DNA of 64,000 bases from Neohoeflea coraliihabitans (GTDB lineage: Bacteria; Pseudomonadota; Alphaproteobacteria; Rhizobiales; Rhizobiaceae). The notes beneath the pieces were generated by a model. It was not told the DNA's origin, searched no databases, and was given only the letters and a program-made list of their open reading frames with translations. Numbering within the stretch: position 1 is the stretch's first letter; every line of letters starts with the position of its first letter. Location of the stretch: NCBI RefSeq assembly GCF_019334345.1, contig NZ_JAHWQX010000004.1, positions 1 to 64,000 of the forward strand. The letters are read 5' to 3'. Below are positions 1 through 7,829 of this stretch, in pieces. The position numbers and the translations under genes are program-made.

Positions 1-15
1 ACCCAATCCAGACCG

Positions 16-693
16 ATGGCGACGATGGCGAAAAGCGGTAAGGAAACAGCGTCCAAATCCGAGAACCCGCCCCGGCGGATGATCGGCTACGCTCGCGTCT
101 CCACCGCTGACCAGAACCCGGATATGCAGGTCGCCGCCCTGCGTGCCTACGGGGTGCCAGAAGCCTTAATCTTCGTGGACAGGGCGAGCGGCAGCACCTT
201 GGACCGCCCGCAATTCATCCGCGCTCTGAAGTTCGCGCAGCACCCCGAAACGGAGTTCGTCGTCTGGAAGCTCGACCGCCTCGGTCGCACGCTGGAAGGC
301 ATCATCGAAGTCCTTGCTCTTCTCGAATCTCGGGGCCTGAAGTTCTTCAGCCTGACCGAGCGGGTCGATATGACGACGCCTATGGGCAAGGCCATGTTGC
401 AGATGATGGCAGTCGTCGCCGAGCTTGAGCGCAACCTGATCGTGGAGCGCACCAAGGCGGGGATAGCCCGTGCTCGTGAACGCGGGGAGCGAGGCGGCCG
501 GCCCATCGCAATGACCCCGGCGCGCGTCGAAGTGGCAGACATGATGCTGCGCCTCGGCAAGCGCGGCAATGAGGTCTGGGAAGCCCTCAAGCCCCTGTCC
601 GAAGTGCCGATCAGCCGGGCGGCTTACTTCGCCTGGCAGAAGCAATGGGATGCCGGGGAGGTCACGGATCTGCCCGGCGATGATGAAGTCTGA
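16..693 (+). CDS. Serine recombinase (resolvase/invertase family)
   Basis: Site-specific DNA recombinase of the small resolvase/invertase family. The N-terminal catalytic domain begins with YARVSTADQNP, whose serine (about residue 29) is the expected nucleophile. The typical VWKLDRLGRTL and ELERNLIVERTKAG segments follow, and the C-terminal part (about 170-215) is a probable DNA-binding helix-turn-helix. The length of 225 residues is slightly long for the family because of a 20-residue N-terminal tail; an internal ATG just before IGYARVS is an alternative start. It heads a run of three very small genes and lies 0.8 kb from a tRNA-Pro fragment, which suggests cargo or a resolution gene of an integrated element. 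Family call is firm; its role in integration is inference. Confidence 0.9.
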   Translation: MATMAKSGKETASKSENPPRRMIGYARVSTADQNPDMQVAALRAYGVPEALIFVDRASGSTLDRPQFIRALKFAQHPETEFVVWKLDRLGRTLEGIIEVLALLESRGLKFFSLTERVDMTTPMGKAMLQMMAVVAELERNLIVERTKAGIARARERGERGGRPIAMTPARVEVADMMLRLGKRGNEVWEALKPLSEVPISRAAYFAWQKQWDAGEVTDLPGDDEV

Positions 694-708
694 AAAGGAG
701 CAAGGGCG

Positions 709-849
709 ATGAAGAGTTCGGATTATATTTGTGATTTTTCGTGGTTGGTCTATTTCGCGTTCTTCGGCATGGCCTGCGGCGCGCTGTTGCTGATAGGCGC
801 GTTGGGCGGACTGATATGGTTCATCGTGAACCATGTGCAAATTGTCTGA
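709..849 (+). CDS. Small single-span membrane protein, unknown function
   Basis: A 46-residue open frame starting 15 bases after the recombinase stop and preceded by a strong AAAAGGAG ribosome site. The product has a short N-terminal part followed by a hydrophobic stretch (FAFFGMACGALLLIGALGG) long enough to cross the membrane once, then a short polar tail. No family is recognised. The tight spacing, strong ribosome site and similar leaders on the next genes support a real translated gene in one transcript with the recombinase. Small membrane proteins are common cargo on mobile elements (toxins, holin-like or accessory proteins), but nothing here decides which. Confidence 0.5.
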   Translation: MKSSDYICDFSWLVYFAFFGMACGALLLIGALGGLIWFIVNHVQIV

Positions 850-863
850 ATAGGAGCAAGGCT

Positions 864-1118
864 ATGGCCGAAGGATGGAAGTGCCCGAACTGCGGGAAGG
901 CCCACGGGCCACACGTTGACACGTGCCCGGAGCCGGGTGGTTTGGCACCACCCTTCTCGCCGTCGCCGTTTCCATATCCGCAGCCCGGCACCCTCTACGC
1001 CCCGTCGCAGATATGGCCGCCGTACACGACATGCGGCGGCCCGCCGGGCAGCGTCGATTCAGGGGCCACGCAAGTAATCGATCGGGTTTCGGGGCGCAGC
1101 CTCGGGCCGTCCGACTGA
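864..1118 (+). CDS. Small zinc-ribbon-like, proline-rich protein
   Basis: An 84-residue frame starting 14 bases after the preceding stop, with ribosome site TAGGAGCAAGG. Residues 6-22 read WKCPNCGKAHGPHVDTC, a CxxC pair plus a third cysteine and two histidines that could form a small zinc ribbon or zinc finger. The middle (about 27-60) is rich in proline, serine and tyrosine and looks disordered. No known family is recognised. It sits in a polycistron of tiny genes between a recombinase and an attachment-site-like tRNA fragment, so island cargo is the likely status. Confidence 0.5.
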   Translation: MAEGWKCPNCGKAHGPHVDTCPEPGGLAPPFSPSPFPYPQPGTLYAPSQIWPPYTTCGGPPGSVDSGATQVIDRVSGRSLGPSD

Positions 1119-1138
1119 GTCCAAATAGGAGCGAGGCG

Positions 1139-1312
1139 ATGCTGGAATGGAGACGAAAACGAGTTTTCTGGCCTGTGCGGTTCACGCACGACAACAAGGG
1201 TTACATGATCCTTCATCAGCCGGCGCGGCGACGCGCGCGTTGGTTTGAGGTGGTGCTGACCTGTGAGTATCAGACCTTCCGGGATTCTCACCGGGGCTAT
1301 AGGCCATGCTGA
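1139..1312 (+). CDS. Small basic aromatic protein, unknown function
   Basis: A 57-residue frame beginning 20 bases after the previous stop, with ribosome site TAGGAGCGAGGCG directly before the ATG. The product is strongly basic and aromatic (MLEWRRKRVFWPVRF at the start, a PARRRARW patch in the middle), which could fit a small nucleic-acid-binding or membrane-associated protein. No family is recognised. It is the third member of the same leader-plus-microgene series. A fourth leader (AAAGGAGCGAG at about 1320) follows its stop but opens only a 29-codon GTG frame that runs into repeats. Confidence 0.45.
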   Translation: MLEWRRKRVFWPVRFTHDNKGYMILHQPARRRARWFEVVLTCEYQTFRDSHRGYRPC

Positions 1313-1349
1313 TCTGCACAAAGGAGCGAGAACGCCCCGTGAACTTAGT

Positions 1350-1379
1350 ACGGGTTGGTACGGGTTGGGGACGGGTTGG
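1350..1379. repeat. Three direct copies of ACGGGTTGG
   Basis: ACGGGTTGG occurs at 1350-1358, 1360-1368 and 1371-1379, separated by one and two bases. A second repeat pair, TTCATTGA, lies at 1421-1428 and 1430-1437. Short direct repeats beside an attachment site are typical of arm-type or accessory binding sites for recombinases or excisionases. That role is inferred from position alone. Confidence 0.6.
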
Positions 1380-1452
1380 GCCAGATTTGCATGAACGAAA
1401 CGCGATCAAACGCAATCGGCTTCATTGATTTCATTGAATTTTTAGGACGCTT

Positions 1453-1503
1453 CCCCCGTTCGGGACGAGGGGGTCGGAGGTTCAAATCCTCTCGCTCCGA
1501 CCA
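1453..1503 (+). other. tRNA-Pro(CGG) 3' fragment, probable attachment site (att)
   Basis: The sequence contains the anticodon loop TTCGGGA (1459-1465, anticodon CGG), the variable region, a T arm with GGAGG TTCAAAT CCTCT, the 3' acceptor strand CGCTCCG, discriminator A and encoded CCA (1501-1503). This is the 3' half of a proline tRNA. No D arm or 5' acceptor strand precedes it, and the anticodon stem has one mismatch on its left side. Integrases that target tRNA genes leave such a 3' copy at one end of the element and rebuild a complete tRNA at the other. The element is therefore expected to lie to the left, with the intact tRNA-Pro beyond the window. The tRNA identity is read directly; the att role is inference. 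Confidence 0.8.
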
Positions 1504-1710
1504 GCCTGTTCCCCCAATCAGTCGGTACACAAACCGGGTCGTTCGCGAAAGCGACCTGCGCCACCGCGCGCATCGCCGCCGACCGTCCCGATGGCGCCGG
1601 CATTGCCACCGTGCTACAGCTTGCAGCTGACGCGGCTGAAGCTGCCGCGCCGGGGCCCCGACTGCCACGTCGCCACCCGCGACGTCGCCGCACGATGGAG
1701 GACCCCGCCC

Positions 1711-3189
1711 ATGCCGTCCCCGCCCACCGAGACGCCGCGCCGCGAGATGGAAAGCCTCGATCCCGCAGACTGGGAAGAGATCCGCCGGCTCGCGCACCGC
1801 ATGATCGATGACGGCATCGACCACCTGCGCGACGTGCGCAGCCGCCCCGTCTGGCAGGACATGCCGCCGGCGGTGCGGGAAGCCTTCCGGTCCGGCCTGC
1901 CGCAGGAGCCACAGCCGCTGGCGCAGGTTTATGACGAGGTGGCGGCGTCGGTGATGCCCTATCCGATGGGCAATATCCACCCGCGTTTCTGGGCCTGGTA
2001 CATGGGTTGCAGCAACATCACCGGCGCACTGGCCGATTTCCTCGCCGCCGTGCAGGGCTCCAATCTCGGCGGCGGCAATCACGCCGCCACCCTGCTCGAC
2101 AACCAGGTGGTCGACTGGCTCAAGACGATGATGGGCTTTCCCGCCGAGGCCAGTGGCTCGCTGGTCAGCGGCGGCTCGATGGCCAATCTGATCGGCTTGG
2201 TGGTCGCCCGCAATGTCATGGCCGGTGCCACCGGTGTCGACGTGCGCGAGGAGGGGATGGCCGCCGCTCGCCCCCTGTGCTTCTACGGGTCCGACCAGTT
2301 GCATGGCTGCCACCGCAAGACCATGGAAACGCTCGGGCTCGGCAACAATGCCCTGCGGCGGATCGGCACCGACCAGCGCCTGCGCATCGATTGCGACGCC
2401 TTGCGCGCCCGCATCGCCACCGACCGTGCCGATGGCCGGCATCCGGCCTGTATCATCGCCAGCGCCGGCACCGTCAACACCGGCGCCATCGACGATCTGC
2501 CGGGACTGGCAGCCATCGCCCGCGACGAGGGCCTCTGGCTGCATGTCGACGGCTGCATCGGCGCATTGCTGGCCATAGCGCCGGACAATGCCTGGCGGGT
2601 GGCGGGGCTCGAACTGGCCGATTCCATCGCCCTCGATCCGCACAAGCTGCTGCATGCGCCCTTCGAGGCTGGCTGCGTGCTGGTGCGCGACGCCGCCGCC
2701 CATCGCAAAAGTTTTGCGGTCGACAGCGAATATCTGCAATCGACCCGCCGCGGCCTGCCGTCGGGCGACTGGCTCTACGAGCTCGGACTGCAGACATCGC
2801 GCGGGTTTCGCGCGCTGAAGATCTGGATGGCGCTGAAGGAACACGGCGTCGACAAGTTCGGCCGCCTGATCGACCAGACCATCGCGCTGGCCGGCGAATT
2901 GGCGCGCCGGGTCGCCGCCGAGGAGACGCTCGAACTGGTGGTCGAGCCTCAGCTCAACATCGTCTGCTTCCGCTATCGCCGTCCCGGCCTCGACGCCGAC
3001 CGGCTCAAGGCCGTCAATGTCGAGATCATGCTGCGGCTGCAGGAACAGGGCACCGCCGCCGTCTCCGACACCACGGTGCACGGCACGCATTGCCTGCGCG
3101 CCGCCATCGCCAATTACCGCACCCGCCCGGAGGATCTCGCTTTGCTGGTCTCCGAGACAACGCGGATCGGCCGCACGCTCGCGTCCTGA
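1711..3189 (+). CDS. PLP-dependent group II amino-acid decarboxylase
   Basis: A 492-residue fold-type I pyridoxal-phosphate decarboxylase of the aromatic-L-amino-acid / histidine / glutamate group. It has the SGGSMANLIGLV phosphate-binding segment, HVDGC with the aspartate that pairs with the PLP ring nitrogen, and DPHKLLHAP with the Schiff-base lysine at about residue 312. ATG 1711 is chosen because it follows GGAGG and gives the usual family length; the frame extends further upstream. Substrate cannot be fixed from sequence: tryptophan/DOPA-type or another amino acid is possible. It stands alone, convergent with glpK, and is the first chromosomal gene right of the att-like site. Confidence 0.85.
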   Translation: MPSPPTETPRREMESLDPADWEEIRRLAHRMIDDGIDHLRDVRSRPVWQDMPPAVREAFRSGLPQEPQPLAQVYDEVAASVMPYPMGNIHPRFWAWYMGCSNITGALADFLAAVQGSNLGGGNHAATLLDNQVVDWLKTMMGFPAEASGSLVSGGSMANLIGLVVARNVMAGATGVDVREEGMAAARPLCFYGSDQLHGCHRKTMETLGLGNNALRRIGTDQRLRIDCDALRARIATDRADGRHPACIIASAGTVNTGAIDDLPGLAAIARDEGLWLHVDGCIGALLAIAPDNAWRVAGLELADSIALDPHKLLHAPFEAGCVLVRDAAAHRKSFAVDSEYLQSTRRGLPSGDWLYELGLQTSRGFRALKIWMALKEHGVDKFGRLIDQTIALAGELARRVAAEETLELVVEPQLNIVCFRYRRPGLDADRLKAVNVEIMLRLQEQGTAAVSDTTVHGTHCLRAAIANYRTRPEDLALLVSETTRIGRTLAS

Positions 3190-3225
3190 GAGATGCTGCC
3201 CGTGGCACGGCCCGCGCGACGGCGA

Positions 3226-4731
3226 TCAGGCCCGTGGGGCCTGCTGGGCGATGGCGCTTTGCACCGCGCGTTGCCAATTGGCGTATTTGCGCTCGCGGTC
3301 GGCCTCCTGCATCGCCGGCTCGAAGCGTCGCTGCAGCTGCCAGATCTCCGCGAAGCCGTCTTTGCCCGGATAAAGGCCGGCTTTCATCCCGGCCAGCCAG
3401 GCGGCGCCGACCGCGGTGGTCTCGAGAATGGTCGGGCGGTCGATCGGCGCATCGAGAATGTCGGCGAGAAACTGCATCGTCCAGTCGCTGGCCACCATGC
3501 CGCCATCGACCCGGAGCGTGACATCACCGTCCGAGCGCCCCCAGTCGGCGCGCATCGCCTCGACAAGGTCGCGCGTCTGGTAACACACCGCTTCCAGCGC
3601 CGCCCGGGCGAATTCCGCCGGCCCGGAATTGCGCGTCAGTCCGAAAATCGCCCCGCGTACTTCCGGCTCCCAATAGGGGGCGCCAAGACCGGCGAATGCG
3701 GGCACCAGCACGACCTCCTGGCTGGCATCGGCCGCATCCGCCAATGGACCGGTCTCGCCGGCATTCTTGATGATCCCCAGCCCGTCGCGCAGCCATTGCA
3801 CGGCCGCCCCGGCAATGAAGATGGCGCCCTCCAGCGCATAGGTGGTCTCTCCGTCCAGCCGGTAGGCAATGGTGGTCAGGAGCCGGTTTTCGGAGCGGAT
3901 CGCCCGCGTGCCCGTATTCAGCACCATGAAGCAGCCGGTGCCATAGGTGGATTTCACCATGCCCGGCGCGAAACAGGCCTGGCCGATCGTTGCCGCGTGC
4001 TGATCCCCGGCCATGCCGAGCACCGGAATGCTGGCGCCGAAGAGCTCCTTCGCCGTAAATCCGAATTCGAAGGCGCAGTCCTCGACCGTCGGCAGCATCG
4101 CCCGCGGGATGTCAAACAGCGCCAGCAACTCCTCGTCCCAGCAATTGTCATGAATGTTGTAGAGCAGCGTCCGCGCCGCATTGGTCGCGTCGGTGCGATG
4201 GCATGCGCCGTCGGTCAGCCGCCACAGCAGGTAGCAATCAATCGTTCCGAACAGAAGATCGCCGCTTTCCGCCTTGCCGCGCGCGCCCTCGACATGATCG
4301 AGCAGCCAGCGGATTTTCGTCGCGGAGAAATAGGGGTCGAGCAGCAGCCCGGTTTTCGCGGCCACCAGCGCCTCGTGCCCCTCCTTTTGCAGCCTGGCGC
4401 AATCGCCGGACGTGCGCCGGTCCTGCCAGACAATGGCCCTGTGGATCGGCTTGCCGGTCTTCCGGTCCCAGACCACCGTCGTCTCGCGCTGATTGGTAAT
4501 GCCGATGCCGGCAATCGAGGCGGGCTCGATCTGCGCCTTTCCGATGGCATTGCGGGCGGTCGCAACGACGCTGTCCCAGATGTCTTCCGCATCATGTTCA
4601 ACCATGCCCGAGGCAGGGAAATGCTGGGTGAACTCGCGCTGGTCCGAGGCCGTCACGCCGAGCGTCTCGTCAAAGATGATGGACCGCGAGGAAGTTGTGC
4701 CCTGGTCGATCGCAAGAATGTAGGAAGCCAT
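3226..4731 (-). CDS. glpK: Glycerol kinase
   Basis: Phosphorylates glycerol to sn-glycerol 3-phosphate with ATP in the cytoplasm. The protein is about 501 residues, the normal size, and opens with [18 protein letters not shown], the FGGY-kinase phosphate-binding start. Further family signatures are [45 protein letters not shown] and the C-terminal [11 protein letters not shown]. The start was set at MASYI because ten upstream codons have no family match. It is the last gene of the minus-strand glycerol cluster and lies 118 bases after glpV, with a terminator-like hairpin between them, so its expression may be partly uncoupled. Its product is the substrate of GlpD, encoded in the same cluster. 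Confidence 0.96.
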   Translation of the reverse strand: MASYILAIDQGTTSSRSIIFDETLGVTASDQREFTQHFPASGMVEHDAEDIWDSVVATARNAIGKAQIEPASIAGIGITNQRETTVVWDRKTGKPIHRAIVWQDRRTSGDCARLQKEGHEALVAAKTGLLLDPYFSATKIRWLLDHVEGARGKAESGDLLFGTIDCYLLWRLTDGACHRTDATNAARTLLYNIHDNCWDEELLALFDIPRAMLPTVEDCAFEFGFTAKELFGASIPVLGMAGDQHAATIGQACFAPGMVKSTYGTGCFMVLNTGTRAIRSENRLLTTIAYRLDGETTYALEGAIFIAGAAVQWLRDGLGIIKNAGETGPLADAADASQEVVLVPAFAGLGAPYWEPEVRGAIFGLTRNSGPAEFARAALEAVCYQTRDLVEAMRADWGRSDGDVTLRVDGGMVASDWTMQFLADILDAPIDRPTILETTAVGAAWLAGMKAGLYPGKDGFAEIWQLQRRFEPAMQEADRERKYANWQRAVQSAIAQQAPRA

Positions 4732-4771
4732 TGGTCGCCCCATGCCGCTGTGGATTTGCAACTAGCCTATG

Positions 4772-4804
4772 AAAAGGGGGCCAAAACGCAATGTCCTGGC
4801 CCCC
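4772..4804 (-). terminator. Hairpin between glpV and glpK
   Basis: On the minus strand the bases 4804-4797 and 4783-4776 form an 8-bp GGGGGCCA/TGGCCCCC stem with a 13-base loop, followed by TTTTC. It lies in the 118-base gap after the glpV stop. It resembles a weak intrinsic terminator and could lower glpK expression relative to the transporter genes. Confidence 0.5.
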
Positions 4805-4849
4805 TCATTCGTCAGCAGGCGCGCGATGCCCTCGCGCGCCGGCAGAAGC

Positions 4850-6568
4850 TTACTGCCAGCTCTTGATCAGCTCGTCATAGGCGATGGTTTCGCCGGCCGG
4901 CTTCTCGTTTTCGACCTTCGGATAGGGAGCTCCCGGCTGCTCGAGCCAGTAGGAGGGATCCTGCTCCTCGTTCATCACCGGCCCGATGTCGCCCTGCACG
5001 CCGGCACGCTCGAGACGCTCGAGCACCTTTTCCTGGGCTTCACACAGGGAATCGAGCGCTTCCTGCGCCGTCTTGGCACCGGACATCGCATCGCCGATAT
5101 TCTGCCACCACAGCTGTGCCAGCTTCGGGTAGTCCGGCACGTTGGTGCCGGTCGGCGACCACTGGATGCGCGCCGGCGAGCGGTAGAACTCGATCAGCCC
5201 GCCAAGCTTGTCGGCCCGTTCGGTGAAGTGGTCGGAGTTGATCGTCGATTCCCGGATGAAGGTCAGACCGACATCCGACTTCTTCAGATCGACCGTCTTG
5301 GACGTGACGAACTGGGCATAAAGCCAGGCCGCCTTGGCGCGGTCGGTGGGTGTCGACTTCATCAGCGTCCACGAACCGGCATCCTGGTAGCCGACCTTCT
5401 GGCCATCCTTCCAGTAAACGCCGTGCGGCGAGGGGGCCATGCGCCATTTCGGCGTGCCGTCCTCGTTCATCACCGGCAGGCCCGGCTCCACCGTCGCTGC
5501 GGTGAAGGCGGTGTACCAGAACATCTGCTGCGCGATGTTGCCCTGGGCGGGGATCGGGCCGGCTTCGCCGAACGTCATCCCGGCCGCTTCCGGCGGCGAG
5601 TACTGTTTCAGCCAGTCGATCGCCTTCTCCACGGCGTAGACGGCCGCCGGCGCGTTGGTGGCTCCGCCGCGGTCGACACACGAGCCGACCGGCTGCGAGT
5701 TCTCGTTGACGCGGATGCCCCATTCGTCCACCGGCAGTCCGTTCGGCTCGCCGACATCGCCCATGCCGGCCATCGACATCCACGCATCGGTGTAACGCCA
5801 GCCGAGTGAGGGATCCTTCTTGCCGTAGTCCATGTTGCCGTAGACCTTGCCCTCGACACCCAGATGCGACAGATCGCGGCCGGTGAAGAATTCGGCAATG
5901 TCCTCATAGGCGGACCAGTTCACCGGCACGCCCAGATCGTAGCCGTATTTCTCCTTGAAATCGGCCTTGTTCTTTTCGTCGTTGAACCAGTCGTAGCGGA
6001 ACCAGTACAGATTGGCGAACTGCTGGTCCGGCAGCTGGTAGAGCTTGCCGTCCGGAGCCGTGGTGAACGAGGTGCCGATGAAGTCGTCGACATCCAGGTC
6101 CGGATTGGTCACGTCCTTGCCTTCTCCGGCCATCCAGTCCGTCAGGTTGCGCACCTGCTGGTAGCGCCAGTGGGTGCCGATCAGATCGGAATCGTTGACA
6201 TAGGCGTCATAGATGTTCTCGCCCGACTGCATCTGTGTCTGCAGCTTCTCGACGACATCGCCTTCGCCGATCAGATCATGCGTGACATTGATGCCGGTGA
6301 TGGCGCTGAAGGCTTCCGCCAGCACCTTCGATTCGTATTCATGCGTCGTGATGGTTTCCGAAACGACCTTGATGTCCATGCCCTGGAACGGCTTCGCGGC
6401 ATTGATGAACCATTCCATCTCGGCCTTCTGCTCGTCCTCCGAGAGCACCGACAGGCCGTTGATCTCCTCAGCCAGGAATTTCTCTGCCGCCGCCATGTCG
6501 GCATGGGCAGGACCCATTGCCAGCATCAAGGCCGCGACGGCCGTTGTGTTGAGTAGGATATTTCGCAT
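4850..6568 (-). CDS. glpV: Glycerol ABC transporter substrate-binding protein
   Basis: Periplasmic binding protein of the ABC glycerol importer, about 572 residues, unusually long for a family 1 sugar-binding protein but typical of rhizobial GlpV. A Sec signal peptide is visible (MRNILLNTTAVAALMLAMGPAHA) with cleavage after AHA. The mature protein carries extracellular-solute-binding features such as EFYRSPARIQW and QDAGSWTLMKSTPTDRAKAAWLYAQF. The start at MRNILL was chosen because it gives a clean signal peptide; ten codons upstream are in frame. It follows glpU by 66 bases in the same operon as two permeases and two ATPases. Substrate is inferred from linkage to glpD, glpK and glpR and from the known R. 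leguminosarum system. Confidence 0.93.
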   Translation of the reverse strand: MRNILLNTTAVAALMLAMGPAHADMAAAEKFLAEEINGLSVLSEDEQKAEMEWFINAAKPFQGMDIKVVSETITTHEYESKVLAEAFSAITGINVTHDLIGEGDVVEKLQTQMQSGENIYDAYVNDSDLIGTHWRYQQVRNLTDWMAGEGKDVTNPDLDVDDFIGTSFTTAPDGKLYQLPDQQFANLYWFRYDWFNDEKNKADFKEKYGYDLGVPVNWSAYEDIAEFFTGRDLSHLGVEGKVYGNMDYGKKDPSLGWRYTDAWMSMAGMGDVGEPNGLPVDEWGIRVNENSQPVGSCVDRGGATNAPAAVYAVEKAIDWLKQYSPPEAAGMTFGEAGPIPAQGNIAQQMFWYTAFTAATVEPGLPVMNEDGTPKWRMAPSPHGVYWKDGQKVGYQDAGSWTLMKSTPTDRAKAAWLYAQFVTSKTVDLKKSDVGLTFIRESTINSDHFTERADKLGGLIEFYRSPARIQWSPTGTNVPDYPKLAQLWWQNIGDAMSGAKTAQEALDSLCEAQEKVLERLERAGVQGDIGPVMNEEQDPSYWLEQPGAPYPKVENEKPAGETIAYDELIKSWQ

Positions 6569-6634
6569 GCTTTTTCCTCCCATTGGAACTATGCGCATTA
6601 CGAAGATGAGGGGCTCATCTCCGGTTCAGTTGGC

Positions 6635-6916
6635 TCACACGGTACGAAAAACGCCGACGGCGAAGATCAGCGAGAGCCCAAAGGCCCACCACAGGTCCGG
6701 GCCGACGAGGCCCAGCCAAGCGAGATGGATGAAGGCGCTGCCGAGCAGCGATATGAACAGCCGGTCGCCGCGCGTCGTCTCGAAGCGCAACAGCCCGACG
6801 CGCGGATGCCCGCCCGGCGAGAAATACTCCCACACGCCCATGGCGATCAGCAGTCCGACAATACCGGCCCAGAACAGGAAGGTCGGCACGGTCCATGCCA
6901 TCCATGAGAAATCCAT
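6635..6916 (-). CDS. glpU: DUF2160 small membrane protein of the glycerol transporter
   Basis: A 93-residue integral membrane protein with three likely spans (residues about 8-28, 52-72 and 75-90) and the motif WEYFSPGGHPRVGLLRFETTRGDRLF-like loop between the first two. This matches the DUF2160 family found inside rhizobial glp transporter operons as GlpU, where its exact function is not established. The ATG at 6916 follows a GGAGG-type site and lies 10 bases after glpQ. Position between the permease and the binding-protein genes supports a role as an accessory subunit of the importer. Confidence 0.9.
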   Translation of the reverse strand: MDFSWMAWTVPTFLFWAGIVGLLIAMGVWEYFSPGGHPRVGLLRFETTRGDRLFISLLGSAFIHLAWLGLVGPDLWWAFGLSLIFAVGVFRTV

Positions 6917-6926
6917 CGCTTCCTCC

Positions 6927-7829
6927 CTAAACCCGGCCCAGGGCAAAGCCCTTGGCGATGTAGTTGCGAACGAAATAGATGACGAGCGCGCCGGGGATGA
7001 TGGTGAGGACACCGGCGGCGGCCAGAACCCCCCAATCAACCCCCGACGCGCCGACCGTGCGGGTCATGATGGCGGCGATCGGCTTGGCGTCCGTCGTCGT
7101 CAGGGTCCGCGCGATCAAAAGCTCCACCCACGAGAACATGAAGTTGAAGAAGGCTGCGACGCCAATCCCCGAAGCGATCAGCGGCATGAAGATCTTCACG
7201 AAGAAGCGCGGGAAGGAGTAGCCGTCGATATAGGCCGTCTCGTCGATCTCCTTCGGCACGCCGGACATGAAGCCTTCGAGAATCCACACCGCAAGCGGCA
7301 CGTTGAACAGGCAATGCGCCAGCGCCACCGCCAGATGCGTGTCGATCAGCCCGAAGGCCGAGTAGAGCTGGAAGAACGGCAGCACGAACACTGCCGCCGG
7401 CGCCATGCGGTTGGACAGCAGCCAGAAGAACATGTGCTTGTCGCCGAGGAACCGGTAGCGCGAGAAGGCATAGGCCGCCGGCAGCGCCGCCACGATCGAG
7501 ATCGTCGTGTTCATCACCACGTAAATCAGCGAGTTGATGTAGCCGGTGTACCAGCTCGGATCGGTGAAGATCACCGCATAGTTTCTCAGCGTCGGGTTGT
7601 CGGGGATCAGCGTGAAGCGCGACAGGATCTCCTGGTTGGTCTTGAAGCTCATATTGAGCAGCCAGTAGATCGGCAGCATCAGGAACACGATGTAGAGCGT
7701 GGGCACCAGCCAGCGCGACACGCTCTTGCGGGCGAAGCGGTTGCTGGCCCGCACGTTCTTCGTATCGATGACGTTTGCCGGAGCGGCTGTGGTCTCGGCG
7801 ACCTTGGTATCGGAAACGCGGTTGGCCAT
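6927..7829 (-). CDS. glpQ: Glycerol ABC transporter inner-membrane permease (MalG-like)
   Basis: A 300-residue binding-protein-dependent transport permease with six expected spans, starting with an arginine-rich cytoplasmic tail before the first span (LVPTLYIVFLMLPIYWLLNM). The EAA loop is visible as EIDETAYIDGYSFPRFFVKIFMPLI-like sequence with the conserved glycine, the site that docks to the ATPases. The start codon overlaps the glpP stop by one base (TGATG), so the two permeases are translationally coupled. It pairs with GlpP to form the channel, with GlpS and GlpT as ATPases and GlpV as receptor. Confidence 0.93.
   Translation of the reverse strand: MANRVSDTKVAETTAAPANVIDTKNVRASNRFARKSVSRWLVPTLYIVFLMLPIYWLLNMSFKTNQEILSRFTLIPDNPTLRNYAVIFTDPSWYTGYINSLIYVVMNTTISIVAALPAAYAFSRYRFLGDKHMFFWLLSNRMAPAAVFVLPFFQLYSAFGLIDTHLAVALAHCLFNVPLAVWILEGFMSGVPKEIDETAYIDGYSFPRFFVKIFMPLIASGIGVAAFFNFMFSWVELLIARTLTTTDAKPIAAIMTRTVGASGVDWGVLAAAGVLTIIPGALVIYFVRNYIAKGFALGRV

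Larger units (their letters stand above)
1313..1710. other. Intergenic stretch spanning the island edge
   Basis: This 398-base gap has no convincing gene. It holds, in order: a fourth copy of the microgene leader, three copies of ACGGGTTGG, two copies of TTCATTGA, the 3' part of a tRNA-Pro gene, and about 200 bases of upstream sequence for the decarboxylase gene. Long minus-strand frames that cross the tRNA piece are translation artefacts. Confidence 0.6.

Noticed and set aside
1339-1428. 29-codon GTG frame after the fourth repeated leader
   Set aside because: It has a good ribosome site but codes mainly for the ACGGGTTGG repeats and no recognisable protein; kept only as part of the leader-array observation.
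1442-1912. Long minus-strand frame ending in GARGFEPPTPSSRTGEAS
   Set aside because: The tail is the well-known false protein produced by translating a tRNA 3' end backwards; the frame also lies opposite the decarboxylase gene.
1345-3090. Very long minus-strand frame opposite the decarboxylase gene
   Set aside because: It is a shadow of a high-GC gene; codon positions and homology favour the plus-strand decarboxylase.
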